DNA of 64,000 nt from Ruegeria sp. R14_0 (GTDB lineage Bacteria; Pseudomonadota; Alphaproteobacteria; Rhodobacterales; Rhodobacteraceae). Position numbers and translations under genes: made by a program. The DNA is taken from positions 483,729-547,728 of the forward strand of contig NZ_JAGHRC010000003.1 of the NCBI RefSeq assembly GCF_017743975.1. Reading direction: 5' to 3'. How positions within the stretch are numbered: position 1 is the stretch's first letter; every line of letters starts with the position of its first letter. Below the pieces are notes generated by a model. That model was not told the DNA's origin and did not search any database. It saw only the letters and a list, made by a program, of their open reading frames with translations. Positions 1 through 7,961 of the stretch are shown here, piece after piece.

Positions 1-2
1 TA

Positions 3-206
3 AAAGGCCTGCTGGTCGCTGGCCGCTCGCACGGTTCGGATAAAGTTGCCCACGCCGCCACCCGAAACATGGCCTGCTGCGCGGTCATGGGTCAGGGTGC
101 GGGCATCGCCGCCGCGCTATCATTGAAAAGCAATCAGGATGTGCACGAATTGAATCTGGCGCCCGTGCACAAAGAGCTGGACCGTCAAGGTGTCAGGATT
201 CACTGA
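3..206 (+). CDS. FAD-dependent oxidoreductase, C-terminal fragment
   Basis: The frame is open from the left edge to a TGA and encodes the last 67 residues of a larger protein. The stretch LLVAGRSHGSDKVAHAATR followed by MGQGAGIAAAL is typical of the C-terminal FAD-binding part of FAD_oxidored-type flavoproteins, where a GQ(A/G)AG segment closes the cofactor site. The substrate cannot be told from this fragment. The stop overlaps the next start (TGATG), so it is translationally coupled to the oxygenase gene and the two enzymes probably act in one pathway. Confidence 0.7.
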   Translation, partial: KGLLVAGRSHGSDKVAHAATRNMACCAVMGQGAGIAAALSLKSNQDVHELNLAPVHKELDRQGVRIH

Positions 207-1180
207 TGCAGACCATTCCCACGATCGATATCTCTCCGCTGCATGACACTGCGCATCCGGACCACGGCGCTACAGTCCAGCAGATTCTGGACGCATGCAC
301 CGACATCGGGTTCCTGTCGATCACGGGCACCGGCATTTCGCTGAATACCGTCGACGCGGTGCGCGCCAAAGCGCGTGCCATCTTTGACATTGATGAGCAG
401 AGCAAATGGGATCAGGCCATTACCCGCGACAACTATCGCGGTTACATCCCCATGGGCTTTTTCACACCCAATGACGGTTCGGGCAAAGCCGACAAATACG
501 AAGGATATAAGCTGCATTTCGAAACCGCCCAGGATCATCCGGTTCGGCAGGATTGCGCGCTATACGGCCCGAACCTCTGGCCAAAGGAAACGCCAGAGGC
601 GCGGAATGTAATTTTGGAGTATTGGGCACAGCTGGACTGCGTGACAGATTTATTGCTGGGCGCGCTAGAGATCGGTCTGGGCCTGAAACCAAACGTCTTG
701 AAGGACGCTTTCGTCACGCCGATGACCAACATGACACTGCTCCACTATCCGCCGCAGGCCCCGGACGAAGAAGGTTATGGCATTCATCCGCACAAAGATA
801 CCGACGCTCTGACGATCATCGCCCCGGATCCAGTTGGCGGGCTGGAAGTTCAAACGCGCGACGGTGGCTGGATCACTCCGGATTGTCCGCCTGGCGGCTT
901 TGTCGTGAATATCGGTGATATGCTGGAGCTGTGGTCGGGCGGTCGTTTGAAATCCACGCCGCACCGGGTCTTCAACACGTCCGGCAAGGAACGCTATTCC
1001 TTTCCCTATTTCGCGGTTCCGCGCCACGATGTGGTTGTTAAGCCGCTGTTGCCGCCCCTGCCCGGATTTGACCGGCCTGCCGTTCACTGCGGCCATTGGT
1101 CCGCAGAAATCTGGCGCACCAACTGGCCCGACGAGACCGCAACGGATGACACGCCAGAGCTTGGGACGCTCAGGTCCTGA
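206..1180 (+). CDS. Isopenicillin N synthase-like 2-oxoglutarate/Fe(II) dioxygenase
   Basis: This 324-residue protein has the layout of the isopenicillin-N-synthase/2OG-Fe(II) oxygenase family: an N-terminal DIOX_N part (IPTIDISPL) and a C-terminal double-stranded beta-helix. The iron ligands are visible as H196-x-D198 (HPHKD) and H253 (TPHRVF), and R263-x-S265 (RYSF) would bind the 2-oxoglutarate carboxylate. Family members hydroxylate or desaturate small molecules; the substrate is unknown. The start overlaps the stop of the upstream flavoprotein by one base, so the two are co-translated. Length is normal and no key residue is missing. Confidence 0.88.
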   Translation: MQTIPTIDISPLHDTAHPDHGATVQQILDACTDIGFLSITGTGISLNTVDAVRAKARAIFDIDEQSKWDQAITRDNYRGYIPMGFFTPNDGSGKADKYEGYKLHFETAQDHPVRQDCALYGPNLWPKETPEARNVILEYWAQLDCVTDLLLGALEIGLGLKPNVLKDAFVTPMTNMTLLHYPPQAPDEEGYGIHPHKDTDALTIIAPDPVGGLEVQTRDGGWITPDCPPGGFVVNIGDMLELWSGGRLKSTPHRVFNTSGKERYSFPYFAVPRHDVVVKPLLPPLPGFDRPAVHCGHWSAEIWRTNWPDETATDDTPELGTLRS

Positions 1181-1269
1181 GCCGCGCAAATCGTCAGGCA
1201 TGAACCGCTTGCATCAACGCGCCGCATAAGCGAAGAACACCGGGAAGAGCAAGAACCAAGGGGGCAAGC

Positions 1270-2343
1270 ATGGCGCTGCCGGTAAAGGATCAACTCAGAT
1301 ACTGGGGCGTAGCGGCTGCCATTTTTGTGCTGTTGTTGTGGGCCCTTGGCGATGTCCTGCTGCCCTTCGTGATAGGCGGTGCCATTGCCTATTTCCTTGA
1401 TCCTGTCGCGGATCGCCTGGAAAACCTTGGGCTGTCGCGCATGGCAGCCACTGCAATCATTACAGTTGTTGGCATTCTGGGCTTTGTCCTGATGATCCTG
1501 ATGGTTGTGCCCGCATTAATCACCCAGCTGATCGAGCTGGTTGAGGTGATGCCCAGCCTGTTCCAGCAACTGCGCGGTTTCATCGAAAAACAGTTCCCAT
1601 CCCTTCTGGACGCCGAATCCAACTCGCACCAGGCTTTGGTATCGCTTGGTGAAACACTGCAGTCCAAAACCGGTGATGTGTTGCAGTCCGTGGCGGCCTC
1701 GGTCGGGTCAGCGATTAACGTCGTGGTCCTGTTGGTCATCGTTCCGGTCGTTGCGGTCTATATGCTGCTGGACTGGGACCGCATGATTGCCCGCATCGGA
1801 GAGCTGCTGCCCCGCGACCACGCCCCGACGATCAAACGTCTGGCGGGTGAAATTGACGCAGTTCTGGCCTCATTCGTGCGCGGCATGGGTACCGTCTGTC
1901 TTATTCTGGGGACCTACTACGCTGTCGCTTTGATGGCGGCGGGTCTGCAATTCGGCCTGATCGTTGGCTTTATCGCCGGACTGGTCACCTTCATCCCCTA
2001 TCTTGGTGCTTTGATCGGTGGCACTTTGGCGATCGGTCTGGCCCTTTTCCAGTTCTGGGGCGACTGGGCGCATATCGGTCTGATCGCTGGCATCTTTGCT
2101 TTGGGTCAGGTGACTGAGGGTAATTTTCTGACGCCCAAACTGGTGGGGAATTCGGTGGGTCTGCACCCTGTCTGGTTGCTGCTGGCCTTGTCCGTGTTTG
2201 GCGCGTTGTTTGGCTTCGTTGGAATGCTTGTGGCCGTACCTGTTGCCGCTGCTCTTGGTGTTCTGGCGCGGTTTGGAACCTCCGTCTACCTGCACAGCCG
2301 TCTTTATACCGGCCTTGAAAGCACGGATCAGGAAGACGCTTGA
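1270..2343 (+). CDS. AI-2E family transporter (PerM/YdiK-like permease)
   Basis: A 357-residue integral membrane protein with about seven to eight hydrophobic helices. Two lie at the N-terminus, a long soluble loop rich in Glu/Gln follows at about residues 85-135, and a membrane bundle ends with the family pattern (FIPYLGALIGG, then GNFLTPKLVG). AI-2E family proteins export small molecules or ions; the name comes from TqsA, and the substrate here is unknown. It sits one base upstream of hdaA, with stop TGA and start ATG almost touching, so they form one transcript. This arrangement is common in alphaproteobacteria. Confidence 0.9.
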   Translation: MALPVKDQLRYWGVAAAIFVLLLWALGDVLLPFVIGGAIAYFLDPVADRLENLGLSRMAATAIITVVGILGFVLMILMVVPALITQLIELVEVMPSLFQQLRGFIEKQFPSLLDAESNSHQALVSLGETLQSKTGDVLQSVAASVGSAINVVVLLVIVPVVAVYMLLDWDRMIARIGELLPRDHAPTIKRLAGEIDAVLASFVRGMGTVCLILGTYYAVALMAAGLQFGLIVGFIAGLVTFIPYLGALIGGTLAIGLALFQFWGDWAHIGLIAGIFALGQVTEGNFLTPKLVGNSVGLHPVWLLLALSVFGALFGFVGMLVAVPVAAALGVLARFGTSVYLHSRLYTGLESTDQEDA

Positions 2344-2344
2344 T

Positions 2345-3022
2345 ATGGCCCAGCAGCTGAGCTTTGACCTTCCGGCCAAAACTGCGCTGGGGCGTGAGGA
2401 CTTTTTTGTATCCCCGGCAAATGCGCTGGCGGTTGCCATGATTTCGGCAACCTCATGGCCGGGCAACAAACTGGTGCTGAGCGGCCCCGCCGGAGCAGGC
2501 AAAACCCACCTGGCCCATGTCTGGGCGGCCGAAACGGGTGGGCGGATCATCCTGGCTTCGGACCTACGGCACGAGGATGTGCCCGATCTGGCCCGCACCG
2601 CCGTGGCGGTCGAAGACGTGCCCATGATCGCGGGCGATCCAGAGCAGCAAAAGACGCTGTTTCACCTGCACAACCTGGTGTTGGCAGAAGGCAACGCGCT
2701 GCTGATGACCGGGCGGCTTGCGCCGAAATTCTGGCAACTGCCGCTGCCGGACCTGCAAAGCCGGATCGAAGGCGCGCACCACGTGGCGCTTGATCCGCCA
2801 GATGATGCCCTTCTAGGTGCGGTTCTGGCCAAGCTGTTCGTGGACCGGCAACTGAACCCCAGCCCCGATGTCATCGCCTATCTGGTCAAACACATGGACC
2901 GACGATTTGAATCCGCGGCCAATGTCGTGGCACAATTGGACCAGTTGGCTCTTGCGGAAAAGCGCGACATTACCCGGGCACTGGCCGTGCGTGTTCTGAA
3001 CGCGGACATGGATGATGTCTAA
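2345..3022 (+). CDS. hdaA: DnaA regulatory inactivator Hda homologue (HdaA)
   Basis: A 225-residue AAA+ protein of the DnaA/Hda family that would stimulate ATP hydrolysis by DnaA after replication initiation. The N-terminus carries QLSFDLP at residues 4-10, matching the clamp-binding peptide by which Hda docks on the DNA polymerase beta-clamp. Walker A is GPAGAGKT at residues 47-54. There is no DnaA domain IV, consistent with Hda. The frame is open further upstream, but the ATG at 2345 follows the permease stop directly and gives the standard family N-terminus. It overlaps the Ppx/GppA gene by 11 bp. Confidence 0.88.
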   Translation: MAQQLSFDLPAKTALGREDFFVSPANALAVAMISATSWPGNKLVLSGPAGAGKTHLAHVWAAETGGRIILASDLRHEDVPDLARTAVAVEDVPMIAGDPEQQKTLFHLHNLVLAEGNALLMTGRLAPKFWQLPLPDLQSRIEGAHHVALDPPDDALLGAVLAKLFVDRQLNPSPDVIAYLVKHMDRRFESAANVVAQLDQLALAEKRDITRALAVRVLNADMDDV

Positions 3023-4628
3023 TCTGCCCGTTGACCCACACCCGGTCATCTCGCATTCTGCACCCGGAATATCTGGAAGAGACATGGATCAGACTGTCGA
3101 AACCGAAATCCCTGACTGGGGGCCGTTCGGAAAGCCCTTGTTCGACGATCCCGAGGCCCGAGCCCTATCGCGGGTCGGCGTCGTCGATGTTGGATCGAAC
3201 TCGGTCCGTATGGTGATCTTTGACGGCGCGGCTCGATCACCTGCGTATTTCTACAATGAAAAAGTGATGTGTGAGCTGGGCGCAGGCCTGTCAGACACGG
3301 GGCGCCTTAATCCGGTCGGCCGCAAACGCGCGCTTTCTGCCCTCAGCCGGTTTGCTCGTCTGGCAGACGATCTGGGGCTGCCTGGGTTGCACGTAGTGGC
3401 AACCGCTGCAGTGCGCGAGGCCGAGGACGGGCCCGACTTTTGCGCCGAAGTTCAGGCCGAGACCGGCCTGACGGTGTCGGTCATCAACGGCGCGGAAGAG
3501 GCACGCTTGTCCGCGCAGGGCGTTCTGCTGGGATGGCCCGGTGCTTACGGTCTGATCTGTGACATCGGCGGATCGTCAATGGAACTGGCCGAGATCGGCG
3601 ACGGCGAAGTTGGCCGCCGCGTGACCTCGGCGCTGGGTCCGCTGAAACTGCGGGACATCAAGGGCGGACGCCGGGCACGCAAGGCACATATCAAGACTAC
3701 GATGGAGAGCCTTCGCGACAAAATGGGCCCGCAGCGCGACCGACTTTTCCTTGTCGGCGGCAGCTGGCGGGCCTTTGCGCGTCTGGATATGTTGCGCCGC
3801 GGCTATCCACTGAACGTCCTGCACGAATATCGCATGACCACCACACAGGTGCGCGAGACCATCAAATTCATCGAAAGCGGTGATCCGGAGAAATTGCGGA
3901 GCGCAGCGGGTGTATCAAGCTCGCGGATGGCATTGATCCCTTATGCGATGGATGTGCTGGCGCGTCTGATCCGCACCTTCAAACCCAAGGACATTGCAAT
4001 CTCAAGCTATGGGATTCGCGAAGGTTTGCTGTACGAGCAGATGCCTCAGAACCTGCGCGACCGTGATCCGCTGATCGAAGCCAGCCGCTTCTCCGAGGCC
4101 AAGGATGCCCGCCTGCCCGGCTTTGGCAAGCTGTTATTCGAATTTGTCATGCCGATTTTCAAATCGGCCACACCTGCGCGTGTACGCCTGATCAAAGCGG
4201 CCTGCCTATTGCATGATGTCAGCTGGCGCGCGCATCCCGACTACCGAGCCGAGGTTTGCTTTGACAACGTGACGCGTGCCAATCTGGGCGGTCTGAAACA
4301 TTCAGAACGGGTTTTCATCGGGCTAGCGCTGCAGCACCGCTATCGCAACAAGCGCGAAGGCAACCGGTTCGCTCCTTTGTATGAGTTGCTGGACGAAAAG
4401 GAACAGAAACAGGCGGAAATTCTGGGTAAGGCGATGCGCTTTGGAGCCATGTTGTGGATGAAAAGCGACGCCAAAATGGGCACGTTGAAATTCTACCCCA
4501 AGAAGCGCCAGCTTGAACTGATCCTGCCAAAGGCGGCAAGCCCATTGTTCAGCGAAGTCGCGGTGTCGCGGCTGAACTCTCTGGGCAATGCGTTGAAATC
4601 GGAAACCCGCGTTATCGTCAAAGGCTGA
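3012..4628 (+). CDS. ppx: Ppx/GppA family exopolyphosphatase
   Basis: A 538-residue protein with the ASKHA sugar-kinase/actin fold of exopolyphosphatases and pppGpp phosphatases. Visible motifs are VGVVDVGSNSVRMVIFDG (phosphate loop 1), ATAAVREA, and GLICDIGGSSMEL (loop 2). A C-terminal HD-like part includes the segment AACLLHDVSWRAHPDYR. It degrades polyphosphate and/or converts pppGpp to ppGpp. The chosen ATG lies inside the end of hdaA; a later ATG at 3084 is an alternative start. In many Rhodobacteraceae a polyphosphate kinase gene lies between hda and ppx, but here the two genes overlap and no kinase is present. Confidence 0.87.
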   Translation: MMSNLPVDPHPVISHSAPGISGRDMDQTVETEIPDWGPFGKPLFDDPEARALSRVGVVDVGSNSVRMVIFDGAARSPAYFYNEKVMCELGAGLSDTGRLNPVGRKRALSALSRFARLADDLGLPGLHVVATAAVREAEDGPDFCAEVQAETGLTVSVINGAEEARLSAQGVLLGWPGAYGLICDIGGSSMELAEIGDGEVGRRVTSALGPLKLRDIKGGRRARKAHIKTTMESLRDKMGPQRDRLFLVGGSWRAFARLDMLRRGYPLNVLHEYRMTTTQVRETIKFIESGDPEKLRSAAGVSSSRMALIPYAMDVLARLIRTFKPKDIAISSYGIREGLLYEQMPQNLRDRDPLIEASRFSEAKDARLPGFGKLLFEFVMPIFKSATPARVRLIKAACLLHDVSWRAHPDYRAEVCFDNVTRANLGGLKHSERVFIGLALQHRYRNKREGNRFAPLYELLDEKEQKQAEILGKAMRFGAMLWMKSDAKMGTLKFYPKKRQLELILPKAASPLFSEVAVSRLNSLGNALKSETRVIVKG

Positions 4629-4631
4629 GCC

Positions 4632-5006
4632 CTAGATTTCGGTTTCACCTTCGGGCGCACTTTCGGGCAATTCCGGTTGCTCATCAGGTGCTTGCGGCGG
4701 TTTCTTGCGGATGATTATATCACCGTTTGGCAAAATCTCGGGCGCTTCATAAGCGCTCCAGTCCTGAATCTCGCCCGCCAGTTCGGCAAGCGCAGGCCCC
4801 ATTTGCTCGATAAAGGATTGCATGGCCGGACCGAATTGATCTGCCAATCCCAGCAAATCCTCAAGCGCGGGCTCCATCTCTTGGCGCAGGCCTTCAAAAA
4901 ACAGCTCGGCCCCCTGCTCCATGAGGGATTTTGGGCCCTCGTCCTCAGCAACGGCTGGACCGGCCAGAACGGTGCAAAGCGCGCAGATCGGGATGAGACG
5001 TTTCAT
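4632..5006 (-). CDS. Exported hypothetical protein, acidic/Pro-rich tail
   Basis: A 124-residue product beginning MKRLIPICALCTVLAG with an AVA signal-peptidase site, hence periplasmic or outer-membrane associated. The mature part is rich in Glu and Leu helices (EGLRQEMEPALEDLLGL), followed by a Pro/Glu-rich tail. It resembles proteins conserved in Rhodobacteraceae that are often mislabelled AAA+ ATPase, but no Walker motif is visible. The frame extends upstream to 5060; the start at 5006 was chosen because it places the signal peptide at the N-terminus. It is the last gene of a probable minus-strand operon starting near 7.9 kb and converges with ppx. Confidence 0.72.
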   Translation of the reverse strand: MKRLIPICALCTVLAGPAVAEDEGPKSLMEQGAELFFEGLRQEMEPALEDLLGLADQFGPAMQSFIEQMGPALAELAGEIQDWSAYEAPEILPNGDIIIRKKPPQAPDEQPELPESAPEGETEI

Positions 5007-5043
5007 ACGGGAACCATAATGCAACCGCGCTTGAGTTGAAAGA

Positions 5044-6039
5044 TCACAGCTCAATATCAAGCGTCACCGGGAAATGGTCCGATGCGGTCAGCAATGCCTG
5101 CTGCAGATCAGGGGTCGATTGACAGATCGGGTCGTCAAACGGATGCCAGATGCGCCAGTTCGGCCGACGATCCCGGAGACCATCGCTGATCATGATATAG
5201 TCCAGCAAAGCTTCAAGATACTGACCTTTGTCGGGCTGGGCAAAGCGCGCGGTTGACGGATGCCGACCCACATCTGACCCATTCGCTGTCACGGCGTGAG
5301 GATCGAACAGCCCCGTTTGCAGCAGAATTTCAACCGAAGACCTGCCGAACAGGTGTTCGAACTCATCTAGTCCGGGACCATCGTTGAGGTCGCCCAACAG
5401 GATCACATGCTCATCTGCTGCCAGATGCGCTTTGATCCGTCGGCTGAGCCAAATCGCCTGGGCCAACTGCTTTCGGCGGTTTGCTATAGAAATCCGGATC
5501 GCTTCGTCCCGGCTTTCAGCCCCATGCGGGGCTTTTGACTTCAGATGCGCCCCAATCAGGCGGAGGTGTTGCCCCGAGATGGTTTCGATAGCCAGTTCCA
5601 TGGGCGGCTTTGAGAACTGCACCTGATCTTCCGTCGCATCAATATCGAGATCGATATTGAACACCTGATCGAAGCTTGGGGCCGACCTGTCGCCCTCTTT
5701 CGGGTCATGACGCGGCTTCAGAACGTGCGGATCGTAAAGCAAGGCCAATTCCTGATGGGTGTCATTGGCAAACCCCATTACCGCATTGCTGGTACGCAAT
5801 TCGAATGCCTCGGCAAACCTTTGAAGTGCGCGCACCGTGTTCTGCGTTTTTCCTGTGTTAGGAGCCTCGACGATCAGAACGGCGTCCGCATCGATGGCCG
5901 TCAGAACCTTGGCAATCGCTTCGACCTGTTGAGCCTTGGTCACATCGTGCCGACCGGACCAGCTGTCATCCACGATCAGCTTGTCTTTGCGATCAAAAAG
6001 ATTGGCGAACCATTCGATGTTATAGGTCGCCAAACGCAT
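5044..6039 (-). CDS. Endonuclease/exonuclease/phosphatase family protein
   Basis: A 331-residue Mg-dependent phosphodiesterase-fold protein. The N-terminal TYNIEWFANLF holds the metal-binding Asn/Glu pair, LLGDLNDGPG near residue 216 is the DxN catalytic motif, and SDHFPVTLDIEL at the C-terminus provides the conserved Asp-His. Such enzymes cleave nucleic acids, phosphoinositides or other phosphodiesters; the substrate is unknown. There is no clear signal peptide, so it is probably cytoplasmic. It starts three bases after the stop of the J-domain gene, which indicates co-transcription. Confidence 0.88.
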   Translation of the reverse strand: MRLATYNIEWFANLFDRKDKLIVDDSWSGRHDVTKAQQVEAIAKVLTAIDADAVLIVEAPNTGKTQNTVRALQRFAEAFELRTSNAVMGFANDTHQELALLYDPHVLKPRHDPKEGDRSAPSFDQVFNIDLDIDATEDQVQFSKPPMELAIETISGQHLRLIGAHLKSKAPHGAESRDEAIRISIANRRKQLAQAIWLSRRIKAHLAADEHVILLGDLNDGPGLDEFEHLFGRSSVEILLQTGLFDPHAVTANGSDVGRHPSTARFAQPDKGQYLEALLDYIMISDGLRDRRPNWRIWHPFDDPICQSTPDLQQALLTASDHFPVTLDIEL

Positions 6040-6042
6040 GGC

Positions 6043-6723
6043 TCAGGCCCGCGCACCGTTGATTTCATCCCAGGCCCGGTTGATGTCGATCATCTTTTTC
6101 TCGGCCAAGCGAATGGCCTCTTCGGGCACACCGCGCGCCATCATCGCATCCGGGTGCGTATCCCGGACAAGTTGCCGCCAAACCTTGCGGATATCGGGCA
6201 GCGGCATGTCGCGCGGCACACCCAGAACCGTATAGGGATCGTTTGGCGCATCGGGTACAAACCGCGCGCGCAGCGCCAGGAATTGCGCGTCGGTCTGGCC
6301 GAAAATGCGGCTGACTTCTTCCAGAAACTCGTTTTCATTCGGATGATAGAATCCATCCGCCATAGCGATGTGAAAGAGCCCCTCCATCAAATCGCAAAGC
6401 GTGGTGCTGTCTTCCGAGAACATGCGCGCAATTTTGCGGGCATAGTCTTGATAGCCCGCAACATCCGTACGCGCCATGTTGAACACACGTGCGGCACCTT
6501 CCTCGTCATCACGGGCAATCTGGAAAACATCCCTGAAAGCCGTGACTTCGTCTCTGGTCACCTGCCCATCGGCCTTGGCCATTTTCGCACCCAACGCGAT
6601 CACTGCGATTGTAAACGCCACCGAGCGTTCGGGGGGCGAGCGCAGCTTTTCAAAAACGGCTGTAAGGCTTTCGCCCTGTGCAAGTGCGCTGAGCGCATCG
6701 GATATGCGGGTCCAGATCGACAT
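6043..6723 (-). CDS. DjlA-like protein: TerB domain plus C-terminal J domain
   Basis: A 226-residue protein. Residues about 40-150 match the all-helical TerB/TerB-like fold (AKADGQVTRDEVTAFRDVF and AMADGFYHPNENEFLEEV, two acidic helix repeats). The C-terminus is a J domain (DPYTVLGVPRDM, then HPD in RDTHPDAM, then INRAWDEING). The J domain would stimulate DnaK ATPase activity. Unlike E. coli DjlA there is no evident N-terminal membrane anchor. It lies between GNAT and EEP-fold genes in one minus-strand run. Confidence 0.87.
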   Translation of the reverse strand: MSIWTRISDALSALAQGESLTAVFEKLRSPPERSVAFTIAVIALGAKMAKADGQVTRDEVTAFRDVFQIARDDEEGAARVFNMARTDVAGYQDYARKIARMFSEDSTTLCDLMEGLFHIAMADGFYHPNENEFLEEVSRIFGQTDAQFLALRARFVPDAPNDPYTVLGVPRDMPLPDIRKVWRQLVRDTHPDAMMARGVPEEAIRLAEKKMIDINRAWDEINGARA

Positions 6724-6732
6724 GAGCGCACC

Positions 6733-7257
6733 CTAGCGCCCCTGATCGCGCGTGTCAGGTGCGACAGATATGTTCGTGCCAAGAATTTTCTGCATCAGAA
6801 CAAGGTCCAGACGTTTACCCCATTTGAACCCGACCTCGGGCATGCGGCCAACTTCGGTGAACCCGATCGCCGCGTGAAAGGCTATCGCACCGGGGTTCGC
6901 AGATGAAATCCCGGCCACAAGCACATGCACGCCTTGGGCGCGCGCAACGTCTTCCAGAGCGCGGATCAAGGCCCGGCCCGTTCCCTGCCCCCGGGCTTGC
7001 GGCGCCAGTTGGATCGTCAACTCACTGCAATCCGCGTATCCCGGACCGGACCGAAAGGGGCCATATGTGGCGAAGCCAAGCACCTCGCCGCCCTCATCCG
7101 CGACCAGATAGGCGGGGCTGCGCGTTTCGATGTCCTGGGCGATGCTGTCAGCACTGCGCTCTGTGGTGGTGAAGGTCACAAGCGTGTCGCGGATGATCGC
7201 ATTGGTGATCGAAGCGACCCCTTTAGCATCGGAAGCAGTGGCTTGCCTGATCCTCAT
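6733..7257 (-). CDS. GNAT family N-acetyltransferase (phosphinothricin acetyltransferase-like)
   Basis: A 174-residue GNAT enzyme. The acetyl-CoA pyrophosphate loop is QARGQGTGRALI, and the strand-helix elements IRQATASDAKGVASI (N-term) and FHAAIGFTEVGRMPEVGFKWG (about residues 128-148) match the PAT/YncA subfamily, which acetylates amino groups of amino-acid-like compounds. Its start codon overlaps the stop of the VOC gene by 4 bp (ATGA), so they are translationally coupled. Confidence 0.88.
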   Translation of the reverse strand: MRIRQATASDAKGVASITNAIIRDTLVTFTTTERSADSIAQDIETRSPAYLVADEGGEVLGFATYGPFRSGPGYADCSELTIQLAPQARGQGTGRALIRALEDVARAQGVHVLVAGISSANPGAIAFHAAIGFTEVGRMPEVGFKWGKRLDLVLMQKILGTNISVAPDTRDQGR

Positions 7258-7856
7258 TCCAATATGCGCACGCCGTGCGGCGTCTCGAACTCTGCCCGCA
7301 GCGCAGCTGGGCCGGTGTCGAACACGACGCCGTCCAACGCTCCGAGCAAGCGGGCCAAGTCCAGCGCGTCAGGGTGATACACGACCAATCGTTGCAACCT
7401 GCAACCGCTGTCACGCAGCATCGTGGCCGGGTGCAAATCGCCTTGCCACTGAATCAGCGCAGGGAAAAGATTGTCAAAAGGCAGCCGACCATTCGGAGGA
7501 ACTGCCATCTGCCAGCGCAGCGCACCCCGGGCCAGGTCAATCGGGTGCCCTACCCCATCGGGAAAAATGGACAGAGCAGCCTCAATGTCCGGAACGCGAC
7601 AAATCCAGTTGCTCAGCCGGGGTGTCCCCTTGAACCGATCCAGATCAAACCACCTTGTTCTCTCGGGGTTTGGCGCACTGGGATCAATCGCGATCACTTC
7701 GAGGTAGAGGCCATCACGCAGTCCCAACAGGCGGTTATATGTGCCGAATTTCTCGTGCTTTCCACCATCCTGTAAGGGCACGCCCAAAGCCTGTTCGAGG
7801 TGGGCTGATGCCTCTTCCAGTGTTTCGCCCGCAACGGCCAGATGATCCAGTAACAT
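7254..7856 (-). CDS. VOC family protein (glyoxalase-like domain)
   Basis: About 200 residues beginning MLLDHLAVAGETLEEASAH, the characteristic first beta-alpha element of a glyoxalase-like (vicinal oxygen chelate) domain, then GTYNRLLGLRDGLYLEVIA with a metal-ligand Glu. The frame is open to 7916, but an AGGAGG Shine-Dalgarno lies directly before the ATG at 7856, which decides the start. VOC proteins include dioxygenases, isomerases and resistance proteins; the function here is unknown. It is probably the first gene of the minus-strand operon that runs down to 4632. Confidence 0.8.
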   Translation of the reverse strand: MLLDHLAVAGETLEEASAHLEQALGVPLQDGGKHEKFGTYNRLLGLRDGLYLEVIAIDPSAPNPERTRWFDLDRFKGTPRLSNWICRVPDIEAALSIFPDGVGHPIDLARGALRWQMAVPPNGRLPFDNLFPALIQWQGDLHPATMLRDSGCRLQRLVVYHPDALDLARLLGALDGVVFDTGPAALRAEFETPHGVRILE

Positions 7857-7871
7857 GCGCGCCCTCCTATG

Positions 7872-7902
7872 AAAAACGACCAGACCCAACAGGATCTGGT
7901 CG
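7872..7902 (-). terminator. Intrinsic terminator downstream of methylmalonyl-CoA mutase
   Basis: An 8-bp perfect stem (CGACCAGA/TCTGGTCG, 7877-7884 with 7895-7902) is followed on the minus strand by GTTTTTC. It sits between the mutase gene and the VOC gene, both on the minus strand, and would separate the two transcripts. Confidence 0.75.
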
Positions 7903-7919
7903 CATGTTTTCTTCAAAGT

Positions 7920-7961
7920 CGCGGGATCACAAGATTTTTTGGCAAAAAATCTCGGCCCGCG
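7920..7961 (-). terminator. Two-tier A/T-cored hairpin abutting the mutase stop
   Basis: Outer arms CGCGGG/CCCGCG (7920-7925, 7956-7961) enclose an inner 9-bp perfect stem AGATTTTTT/AAAAAATCT (7932-7940, 7944-7952) with a 3-base loop. The structure begins at the base next to the mutase stop codon (7962-7964). It may protect the mRNA 3' end or act as a first, tandem terminator. Confidence 0.55.

Noticed and set aside
5707..6906. 399-residue plus-strand open frame
   Set aside because: Overlaps three convincing minus-strand genes and has shadow composition.
7932..7952. Hairpin near the mutase gene read as a mobile-element end
   Set aside because: There is no matching second end, target duplication or transposase; it fits a transcript-end structure better.
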